Positions 55,076 to 64,000 of a stretch of DNA of 64,000 nt are shown in pieces. Each line of letters begins with the position of its first letter. Within the stretch, counting starts at the first letter, position 1. Under the pieces are notes generated by a model. It worked only from the letters and a program-made list of their open reading frames with translations, did no database searches and was not told where the DNA came from. Source of the stretch: Liolophura sinensis (Eukaryota; Mollusca; Polyplacophora; Chitonida; Chitonidae); contig NC_088304.1 in assembly GCF_032854445.1 (NCBI RefSeq), forward strand, positions 248,001-312,000, read 5' to 3'. The position numbers were made by a program, and so were the translations under genes.

Positions 55076-55184
55076 AAAATAAAGAAAGAAGGTGTATAAA
55101 GTGCGAAATCAGGACGGCATGTAATTTCAAGTTTATTCTTAAAGGTCTTAATATAACCCTGACTGAGGTAACTTTGAATATAGA

Positions 55185-55365
55185 TATGTGCATGCACTTT
55201 GTGTATTGTATATAATAATATATTGTTTTTCACCCAGCTATATATACACCTACTCTGTGTAGTGTGTATATTTACACATTGTTTTTGCCCAACTATGGAT
55301 ATATACATGCACGTACTCGGTATTGTATATATTTACATAATAGTTTTTATACCCTGCCCCAGTTT
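55185..55365. repeat. Degenerate tandem repeat, about 60 bp, 3 units
   Basis: Three diverged units each with a CACNCNCTNNGT-like start, GTGTATATTTACA-like middle, TTGTTTTT and a CCCAACTATGG-like end. Confidence 0.5.
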
Positions 55366-55729
55366 TTCCCCACAATCACTGCATGTTTTGTATGTTATAT
55401 ACACATACATGTAAATGAGTGTGGGCTTTTTATATTACCCAAGTCAAGTGCTGAAGTGGCTTTTTCTTATCTAAACATATAGCTAAACTTATTATTAGTA
55501 GGAATTGAGTCAATCTAGTGAATCTCAAGTGTAACCTAGTCACTTTAACTATTTTCTCTAAATTGTAAATTCAGTACATTAGCTACAATACCCCAGCAAT
55601 ATTCCATCCTGATACCTGAAAAGATTTCAGAGGCAACTTAAAATTTAGGAACTGTGGCGTAAATCGTTCCCTGAAACGGGTAAACGCCACGTTAAAAATT
55701 CTAATCCCCCCCCCCCCCAACTGAGGTAA

Positions 55730-55820
55730 ACTGACAAGCAACCCTTTTTCACCAGTTACGTTTGACAACACTGTTGTCGCTGCTCTGGTTTTTCTCTCTA
55801 TGCTGTACGTCTTAATAATA
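55730..55820 (+). repeat. R270 3' fragment
   Basis: TTTTTCACCAGTTACGTTTG, then CACTGTTGTCGCTGCTCTGG, TTTTTCTCTCTATGCTGTAC and GTCTT. Confidence 0.62.
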
Positions 55821-55839
55821 CTGTAAGAGTCAAAAAGTA

Positions 55840-56020
55840 AAGTGACTGCTTGAAACTGCGAGCACAAGATTGCCGATAAAATCAAACCTGCTAACGGAAC
55901 GACTATCTGTGAGAACTGGTTTTCGTCTGTAAAGTCGATGTCTTTTGTGATCACTGACCTGGAACCATCTTGGTTGACAGCTGGTAAACAAATGTCTGTT
56001 GACGAAGCAATTTTAGCACA
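55840..56020 (+). repeat. Possible Q400-related fragment
   Basis: ACTGACCTGGAACCATCTTG followed by GTTGACAGCTGGTAAAC and TGTCTGTTGACG resembles TTGACCCGGAACGTCC and TTGACAGCTGTCTGTTTCGAC of Q400 copy 2. It is weak and short; the minus strand is open over 55583-56023 (146 codons) without a recognisable domain. Confidence 0.35.
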
Positions 56021-56029
56021 CAATATATA

Positions 56030-58130
56030 ATATAAAATATTAAGGAGTAAATAACCCTTCTAAATATTTAGCGCGTATACACGTCTGAAATACTGCATGC
56101 TTATATACTGGACTCGCTGGTCTCTCAATAACATCCCACCCCTTACTATACCACCATAATATTTACATCATCGTTTAAGAGAAAAACACATCAGATCAGT
56201 ACAAAGCCGGTCACTCGGATCTTGAATGGATTTCTTAAAGAAGTGCCCTTCAAAAGTGGAACGCAGATGTGAAGAAAACCATGGCACATCCGTTCAATCT
56301 CTGAAAGATCGGATCAAATGGTGTAATAAGAGTTACTACACCTTTTCGCCTCATGCAAAATTCTTTGCCATATGTATTGGATTTTTCACAACACATATTT
56401 AGGGCTTATTCTAAAATCATGATGTTAAACTCACGATAGAAGCTCTACTGAAGCACACCGTAAACCCGTGGATCATTGGGCTAACCTACATATAGCAAAC
56501 TCTGTAAGGCGAATAGGATCATATAGGAGTTTCTTGTTTGCTATAGTGTTACATGATGTCATTCGACTGCAGCGTCACGTCAAATTGTTAGTCATATACG
56601 ACGTCGGTGGGTGTAACGGAGTTGTAGAGTCCAGGGTGAAAACCTCAAACAAACACAAATAAATAAATCACTGCAATAAGAATAAAAATATGTCCTGAGA
56701 TATGAATTGAATGTGACCAAAATCCGATTTATAACGTTTGACGAATAGCCTGCAAATGTAGAGTTATATCATAAATCAACAAGAGTTCAGGTGAATACAA
56801 TATACGCCCAAACAAAAAAATTTGTTTGAAATGTATAAAAGAATAGCAACTCAGCTTTGTGATGAATGTAACCTCAGAAGTGCTTCATGGGTATTGATAA
56901 TAGGTTTCAGTATTAAATAATAACCTGAAAAGTAGACATGAAACATCATCACGTCTGTATCTACATATAAAAACTGCATATAAGTATCCACCAAGAATTA
57001 AATTTGAATATGTAAAATAATTAAAGTTATATTCTGGACACGTTGTTTATGTCTGTTTAACTATATAGAGGATATCAGGGAAATAACAATCTGGTTACCA
57101 TGACAACCACAGAAATGGACAAATGTGAGTCGTGACACATCGTCATCTGCGTATCTCTGTAGCAACTAAAAATTAAAACTGCACATGCAAAACAAGTGGT
57201 GATGTAACCCGGACAAGAATACGGACGGATAAACGGACAGAGAGACGGAATATATCAATATAGCTATAAAGCTAGTTGCGGGAGCATAAAAAAGACATTT
57301 GTAGTGACAGTCGTAAGGTGTATTCAATATTGCATATGGGATGTACATGTTTTTTTTCTCATCCAAGTCAAACTCCCCATTAAAAGCAAATCCTACTGAT
57401 TCAGGAAGTCTACATAAAGATATGATTTAATTGCTGTTGCACACTTCGCCGATGCAAAATTTGGAAATTGAAAACAAAATGCTCTTACAAACCAAATAAT
57501 TTCTCGCGTACATGATGACGACCATATTTGTATGGCTGGAGGTTGTCCACATCTTACTGTCACCAAGGTCCCACAAACAATGACAATGGTGGAATCCACA
57601 AATTCCCAGATTAAGATCGGATTTGATCCCGCACCTAGCCTGTGTTCTAGCAAATAAAAGGTAATTACTGTAAACCATTAGCCGAAATGCCGCTTCTGCT
57701 TCCATCTACCACATTAAGGAACCAAGCAGACAGCTTTCGCAACACGTACAGCTAGACGTAGGTTCCATGCCTGCTGGAAAACATTTCAGATGTAGGCCGG
57801 CTAGTGTGGTTAAATAGCTTGTTGAAGACATAAAGTACAGGAATACCACAAAGGTCTCTCAGGTCTTCACTTCAAGGTTTCAAAAACGCTCTCGTCAAAG
57901 CTTGGTTGCAAAGCTATCTTCCGATTTCTCTTAAGTATTGTATACTGAGAGTTTCAATAGTCCTAAGGCCCATCAATTGCCATCATTTTGACAAAAAATC
58001 CATTTAATTACACATTAATCCTTAACAATGATGCTTGCTCACACCCAAATGACATAAATATAAACATACGACCCCATTATACTTTTTCAGTGAGTAATTC
58101 TCACTGAATGAAACAGATAGAATAATTACA
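56030..58130. other. No recognised gene
   Basis: AT-rich. Two overlapping minus-strand open frames at 57393-57705 encode cysteine-containing peptides (for example VTVRCGQPPAIQ), and a candidate splice acceptor precedes them (TTTTATTTGCTAGAACACAG on the minus strand near 57640). I cannot tie them to a family, and nothing else stands out. Confidence 0.35.
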
Positions 58131-58139
58131 AACGTTCAG

Positions 58140-58262
58140 TTACAATACCCCAAATGGGGTAAATTGACAAGAGGCCTTTTTTCACCGGTTACGTTTGACG
58201 ATGTACAAATTATCAAATTGTCTTCGCTACTCCGAAAGTTCTTTCTATGCTGTTAATTCTTT
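58140..58262 (+). repeat. R270 3' fragment, diverged
   Basis: CCCCAAATGGGGTAAATTGA, CAAGAGGCCTTTTTTCACCG, GTTACGTTTGAC, then TTATCAAATTGTCTTCGCTA and TTCTATGCTGTTAATTCTTT. Confidence 0.58.
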
Positions 58263-58542
58263 CATTTCTGAAAGACAACTGTTATTTGGTGATTGTACAC
58301 GCAATATAGGGCTTGGTTATAATGAAACAAAGAAAACCCTACGTCCAAAATTGGACAACTTGAATCCTGAAATGTGAAGGAGGGTTAGTATCGAGTCCCA
58401 GCGACATGACCACATCAAAGTCGTTGACAGTTACTGATTGTTACTTCTGCTCGTTCATACAGATCTTTCGGTGGAGACGGCTTTCAGTTGACTATGCAAT
58501 GTGTTTTGACACTCATGGTGTGATTGGGATCTTATTGTTTAA

Positions 58543-58605
58543 ACATCTATGGCTGCTATCGCATAAGTGAAATATTCTTAAATACGGCGTAAAACAGTAT
58601 CCTGT
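58543..58605 (+). mobile_element. SINE-1 tail fragment
   Basis: GGCTGCTATCGCATAAGTGA, AATATTCTTAAATACGGCGT and AAAACAGTATCC. Confidence 0.65.
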
Positions 58606-58869
58606 AAATAATATTAATATATAACATAAGTCACTACAACAAAACCTGTACCAATTACAAGGTTCGGATTCTCTACCAACAAAAAGAGGACACACGAGGT
58701 GTATGTTCAATCCCGGCCTTTGCCTGCTGTCACATGAAAGTTTTGTCTTCATTTCTGATGGGGTTGTTTTACTTCATAATTGTCTTGATTTGTGACACAT
58801 AATCTGCAATATATACGTCTTGATTAACCTTTGTACATTTTTTACAAAATAGTTAACAAAAATTTGAGG

Positions 58870-59040
58870 GCATTTGCAAAGACAAGCTCACTCTCAGAAG
58901 GAGACTTAGTCGTATTTGCAAACACATGGTTACCCTCAAAGGAGGCTTAGTCGTAGTTGCATTGACAAGGTTACTCTCAGAAGGAGGAAGATGGGTCTAA
59001 CATGTGCAAACATCTGTTTACCTCTGAGGAGGCTTAGTTT
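58870..59040. repeat. Degenerate tandem repeat, about 42 bp, 4 units
   Basis: Units start TTGCAAAGACAAG (58873), TTGCAAACACATGG, TTGCATTGACAAGG and GTGCAAACATCTG, each followed by an ACTCTCAGAAGGAG- or GGAGGCTTAG-like string. Confidence 0.6.
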
Positions 59041-59044
59041 TTTA

Positions 59045-61190
59045 TATTTACGAGTCTATCTTACGTATACGGGCTTTATTTGGTGCCTGAATCCATTCTT
59101 AAGCCATCCAGCAACATATTTGTGTGTGATGAGGAGGCGATGTCGATCACACGCCTGGTTCTGTTATTTGATCAAAACTAATCTACCATGCAAAAATCAT
59201 TTGCATCATTAAATAAGTTTTTCTACCGAAGCCATAAATAAATCAAAAACACTTTCGTGCCTAAATCAAGAGACAAACTGGCTGTGCTGAAGGTATCATA
59301 TCTGCACTTATTTGTTGGCACGGGATGCGGATCAGTCAAAAATTCCATGCGCCGAGAACCATCCGTCTAGACGTTTCCTGATTAGGGATATTTCATACCC
59401 GTACTAAAATCTAGAGAGGGGATATTTTGTGTCCAGGAATAATTCTACAATGACAGCAGATTGCGTTTGTTGTCTAACTGCTAAACAATGAACTCTTCTT
59501 GACGCACTTTTCAACAACCCCTGTCAGTCGGTATATCTATATCATCCCCGTTTACACTGAGTCACGGAATCAGAGGTCTGGCTGTTCTGGTATTGACATG
59601 TCACCAACCGTGACCTGTGTAAACTGCTCTTCATGTGTTGTAAGCGAGTATTTGGTCCGTGTCAGATACGGCGTGGATTTAAATATTTTAAATTGTACAG
59701 GAGGGATAATATAACTTGAAATCATCGGATAATGAGCAGTCGCCACTTGCACAAGACTTAAGAGTGGCTATGGAATCAGTCAAATGTTTAATTTGCAAAC
59801 ATATTTGAATTTTGTAAAGAAATTTGGAACACATTCGTTTCATAATGGCTGAATTAATCTTGAATATTTCTTTCGTTTGTTACTGTTTTTTATTCAGTAT
59901 CAAAGGACTTTGATAATACCATGTTAGCTCAGATTTAAACCCAATTAAGTGGTTGACTCGTACCTTATTACAGTTATTTGTTAAATGCTGTCAATCAATC
60001 CATCGGACAATCCATCATACATGCATATACAAATCCCATTCATCAACTTGTGGCCCCAGCCTTAGTTCCTGTATTGTGAAAGTTGTCAGTGGTGGAGGGT
60101 ACCATACGGCTTCAAGCACACGGATCAAGAGCTTTTAGACCTCTGATAATGTTCCCAGTGTAATAACCAAATGTGGGCAAGATCTTCTAATTTCGTGATT
60201 AGATTGGATATTGAAACTAATTACAAGTTCTACTTGATGCCAGAATGCCTCGCACATGGTTTTCAGCTACATCACAAATAAGAGCTGAACACTTTGAGCG
60301 GCCACACCTAACCTGTGTGCTTACAGATTTTCTTTCGCGCGTTCAAATCCAGCTTTCGCTCTGTCTACTGCGGTTTTATGTCGAGAGCTGTGCTTAGGTC
60401 GGTAGTTTCCTCCGGGCATTCTGAGCACGAGGTTAAACCCCAAGGACTCGAGTCCTTTTGGCATTCTGATTTTCTCCATGCTGTAAACACTGTCATATGT
60501 GAAAAAATTGATAAATGCTGGCTGAAACACCAATGAATCAATTAACGAATGAATTCTTTTCCACAGATAAAGCAAATTTTAACATGCATGGATATGAGAG
60601 AGCTCATATACTGAAACTACCATATGGCTTTGCGCCAAATGAATTTGACAAACACGTGGCTATAACCGCCTTTCTGATTACACAATTATTATCATACGAG
60701 ACAACCACTGATAAACCGTTAACGAAAACGCCTGTCATTAAAAATTCGACACTGTGTTTTTTACCTTTTTAACACAAGAACACAATGCTATTGGCGGTGT
60801 TAACCGCAATACATTCAAGACTCAAATACCAAGACCGTACAACTTTTTACAGCTTAGATAAACACCTGATAGTTGGTGTAAATATACTCATATGGCGGGT
60901 TTTTAACTTCTATTTCTCTCTGGTCTATTGTATATAACTAATCTCCTTGTCTTTTATCGGATTCATCCAGAGGTTTTGTGACGTCTGTCTTGTCTGCCAT
61001 TCTTTGTTGACGGGAAACAGCTCATAACAAAAGCGTGTCCTAATCCCGTCTTAAATACGATATCTGTAATACGCGTCAAGACGATACATTGATTTATGTC
61101 CGCCGAAATAGCAATGTATAAGGTGTCCTTTGTTATACAAAGATCTAAGCCGACGGATACATCCGCCAGGCAGATGGCGAATGATGTCAA
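59045..61190. other. No recognised gene; one repeat-like patch
   Basis: Mostly featureless AT-rich sequence. At 60335-60490 a patch with GCGTTCAAATCCAGC (B-box-like), TTAGGTCGGTAGTTTCCTCC and GGACTCGAGTCCTTTTGGCA resembles another dispersed tRNA-related repeat, judged from memory only. Confidence 0.35.
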
Positions 61191-61197
61191 TTATATG

Positions 61198-61262
61198 AGT
61201 GAGTGCTTGGGGTTTAACGTCGTACTCAACAATTTTTCAGTCATATGACGACGATCAATTAT
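61198..61262 (-). mobile_element. SINE-3 tail fragment
   Basis: GAGTGAGTGCTTGGGGTTTA, ACGTCGTACTCAACAATTTT and TCAGTCATATGACGACG are the complement of a third SINE-like tail, with the CACTC-type ending. Confidence 0.65.
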
Positions 61263-61324
61263 ATGAAGAAGGTTGGTGGTTTTCAACTAGTACTGCAACT
61301 TTTCACAGGCCCATCCTGACTGTA

Positions 61325-61400
61325 GTAGTGTAAATACAATATTCTGGAGCACTGCGTTAAACATTATTCTCTCAATCGATCAATCATTCATTCAGTCCAT
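61325..61400 (+). mobile_element. SINE-4-like tail fragment
   Basis: AATACAATATTCTGGAGCAC, TGCGTTAAACATTATTC and an AATC/ATTC-type ending (61375-61390). Same architecture as the other SINE tails. Confidence 0.5.
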
Positions 61401-62100
61401 TAATCAGTGAAAGTAAAAGGCCCCTAGTTCTCGCTGATATTCTTTACAGCGCATGCATCCCCTACGTTCCTTTTACCTCACTGCCACCACTAGCAACTTT
61501 TGTACAGAAATCTTGAACGTTCCTTGTCACTGGGATCAGGGTTTGTTCTCAGTGTCTCATTATTTGTTCCTAACAATACTTTATACACGTGCATTCTCGT
61601 TATGTAAAGTATACACATGATTCTAACGAACATCTGAACAAGTTTATATCTGGGTGCTGATAAAGTACTTTATCTATTAGTCATAGAGTTTGTCCAGTAT
61701 CTTGTAAAGGGCGAGGATTTATGTACGCGTTCAGGCGACTGTTATACTTTTAGCTATATGATGACATTGTGAACATTATTAGATCAAATACGAACCCGAG
61801 TGATACCGACTGCCCACTCAAACATATTTATTACGCACTTGTCAGTGGGCGGATTGACAAAATGTTTGTTCATCTTCAGAACTTAGGCCTCTTTTGGGGA
61901 ACATTTGAGAAACTTTCACTCAAAATGCGATGGGCAAGGGCTATCAATATCAAAAAATCTATATGCTGAAAAAATTTGAAAACTATTCTTAACAGGCCAT
62001 CGTTGCATGTACTTTTAGATAATTTAGTTTGTGCTGCTTTTATAATCTTACACTGAAGGCTAAGGGCTTCTATGCTACAGTTGACATTTTTGGCTGAACA
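61400..62100. other. No recognisable gene
   Basis: Nothing identifiable. The last part leads into a unique sequence resembling one minisatellite unit. Confidence 0.4.
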
Positions 62101-62144
62101 CTGTTGTCAGGATTGGTCGTATGCGTTTGATATTCTCTTGGAGC

Positions 62145-63095
62145 GTGACAAAACCTTCATGTAAGGAATAGGCCTATGCTTCGGTCATTTTTTTGGGGTG
62201 TGACAAATGCTTCATGTCAGCATCAGTTGTATTTTGGGGTGTGACAAATGCTTCATGTCAGGATCAGTTGTATTCTTTGTTTTGGGGTGTGACAAATGCT
62301 TCATGTCAGGATCAGTTGTATTCTTTGTTTTGGGGTGTGACAAATGCTTCATGTCAGGATCAGTTGTATTCTTTGTTTTGGGGTGTGACAAATGCTTCAT
62401 GTCAGGATCAGTTGTATTTTGGGGTGTGACAAATGCTTCATGTCAGGATCAGTTGTATTCTTTGTTTTGAGGTGTGACAAATGCTTCATGTCAGGATCAG
62501 TTGTATTTTGGGGTGTGACAAATGCTTCATGTCAGGATCAGTTGTATTCTTTGTTTTGGGGTGTGACAAATGCTTCATGTCAGGATCAGTTGTATTCTTT
62601 GTTTTGGGGTGTGACAAATGCTTCATGTCAGGATCAGTTGTATTCTTTGTTTTGGGGTGTGACAAATGCTTCATGTCAGGATCAGTTGTATTCTTTGTTT
62701 TGAGGTGTGACAAATGCTTCATGTCAGGATCAGTTGTATTTTGGGGTGTGACAAATGCTTCATGTCAGGATCAGTTGTATTCTTTGTTTTGGGGTGTGAC
62801 AAATGCTTCATGTCAGGATCAGTTGTATTTTGGGGTGTGACAAATGCTTCATGTCAGGATCAGTTGTATTCTTTGTTTTGGGGTGTGACAAATGCTTCAT
62901 GTCAGGATCAGTTGTATTTTGGGGTGTGACAAATGCTTCATGTCAGGATCAGTTGTATTTTGGGGTGTGACAAATGCTTCATGTCAGGATCAGTTGTATT
63001 CTTTGTTTTGGGGTGTGACAAATGCTTCATGTCAGGATCAGTTGTATTTTGGGGTGTGACAAATGCTTCATGTCAGGATCAGTTGTATTCTTTGG
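62145..63095. repeat. Minisatellite, 41- and 48-bp units, 20 copies
   Basis: Each unit has GGGGTGTGACAAATGCTTCA, TGTCAGGATCAGTTGTATT; long units add CTTTGTTTT. Twenty units start between 62195 and about 63050. A diverged single unit precedes them at 62145-62170 (GCGTGACAAAACCTTCATGT), probably the ancestral sequence. Open frames across the array are by-products. Confidence 0.93.
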
Positions 63096-63650
63096 ACATC
63101 ATTTGTTGGTTAGCACATCGTTTTTGCAAGAGGAGCAATTTCCAATCCACAACAATTCCAATTCAATTGCTTTTTGGAATTGCAGATTTAGATTATATTG
63201 TGTTGGTGTGTCACAAACGGAAATCACTGTAACAATGGTCTGAGCAAAGAAATTTACTATCAGCACAAGGCAGTAATAAAGACATGTGATGAAATGAAAT
63301 AGACCTCAAAAGTTTGGAAATTTGTCACTAATTCACTGAAAGAGTTCAATCGACAGACTTAATCAGGCAAACTGGAAAACAGTGGCTTAAGCCGACGAAA
63401 TGAAAATCAGCCAATAACAATCACAAACAATACGAGATACATTGTGTCAGCGCATTTAATACAGTTATGACGGGCGAGTGACTTTACATAGGAAATGACT
63501 TTGAATAATAAAGTCTGAATCTGGGCGTCACAACAGACGTCGGTATATTAGCCGTCAATCAAAATTGACATTGCAGGTCAATATTCCAAGGCTCATTCCT
63601 ACAACAACGTTTAACATAACCCACTAAAAAAACCAAAAATATATGAACTA
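63095..63650. other. No recognisable gene
   Basis: Nothing identifiable. Confidence 0.4.
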
Positions 63651-63654
63651 ATTA

Positions 63655-63720
63655 AAGACATACGACACACAGAGTAAAACCAGAGCAGCGACAACAGTGC
63701 GATAAGTGTGAAATGTCACA
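63655..63720 (-). repeat. R270 3' fragment
   Basis: GACACACAGAGTAAAACCAG, AGCAGCGACAACAGTGCGAT and GTGAAATGTCACATGT are the complement of the R270 3' end. Confidence 0.62.
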
Positions 63721-63724
63721 TGTA

Positions 63725-64000
63725 TACACCATATGTATGGACAAGCCGGGAAGGCAATCGTAGCGCTTAACCACGCCATGTGTATGTCAAACGCTGAGTG
63801 TAATTGTTGTATCATGAACTTAGTCTTCTACTTCTGATGGCCTGAAAACAGTGTCTATCTAACATATAAGTATCCTGCAAAAATCCTACTTTACTTGAAG
63901 ACGAGTCGCTCTGAGAAACCTTTTAACAGAGGTTTTTAGAACCTTTAGAACTGATTCGCCAACGTATTATGCAATTCTCTCAGAGATTTCTGGGAATCAT
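63725..64000. other. No recognisable gene
   Basis: Nothing identifiable to the end of the window. Confidence 0.4.

Noticed and set aside
54889-55308. 139-codon minus-strand open frame as a membrane protein (FFIFWWFVLEVILGIGLAV)
   Set aside because: It overlaps the inverted Q400 fragment and a degenerate tandem repeat; the hydrophobic run is AT-rich repeat translation.
62193-63243. Repeat protein genes on both strands
   Set aside because: By-products of the 41/48-bp array; overlapping frames are equally open.

Overview
The window looks like repeat-dense, AT-rich intergenic DNA from an animal, most likely a mollusc (bivalve or gastropod). This rests on a tRNA-derived SINE whose body and tail I recognise as widespread in molluscs, together with a Penelope-like element (PLE), RNase H-bearing LINEs and Tc1 DD34E transposons. 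I see no convincing host gene, rRNA, functional tRNA gene or prokaryotic feature. Nearly every recognisable coding stretch belongs to a transposable element. Family names such as LINE-A, SINE-1, R270 and Q400 are local labels coined here.

Layout. Bases 43-6274 and 6275-12508 are two nearly identical tandem copies of a composite unit: a decayed PLE on the minus strand, a roughly 0.5-kb repeat (X), the 5' half of a LINE (LINE-A, plus strand), and a Tc1 element (Tc1-A) that landed in the LINE. In copy 1 the Tc1 is cut off inside its transposase by the start of copy 2. Only copy 2 runs on through the rest of Tc1-A (to 13252) and the rest of LINE-A (13253-16090). From 16.1 to 17.9 kb lies a second, 5'-truncated LINE-A split by a 596-bp TIR element. 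From 18 to 31 kb there is mostly unannotatable DNA with old SINEs, two unnamed dispersed repeats (R270, Q400), a 424-bp MITE, a Tc1 relic and a complete Tc1 with an intact 335-aa transposase (Tc1-B). From 31 to 46 kb there is a pile-up of LINE-A fragments in both orientations and a long LINE-B copy (minus). LINE-B's RNase H is interrupted by another Tc1 with an intact 336-aa transposase (Tc1-C). From 46.7 to 64 kb there are three minisatellites, a 3.2-kb TIR transposon-like element, more R270 and Q400 copies, and featureless DNA.

How the parts relate. Insertion order can be read from nesting: Tc1-A into LINE-A, then duplication of the composite; SINE-1 into LINE-A RNase H; the 596-bp element into LINE-A; Tc1-C into LINE-B. 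Only the Tc1-B and Tc1-C transposases look potentially functional. The PLE and all LINE copies carry stops, frameshifts, deletions or altered catalytic residues. The points most worth following are the composite tandem duplication, the undescribed-looking R270 and Q400 families, the 3.2-kb TIR element with an internal 66-bp array, and the shared tail of several SINE families.
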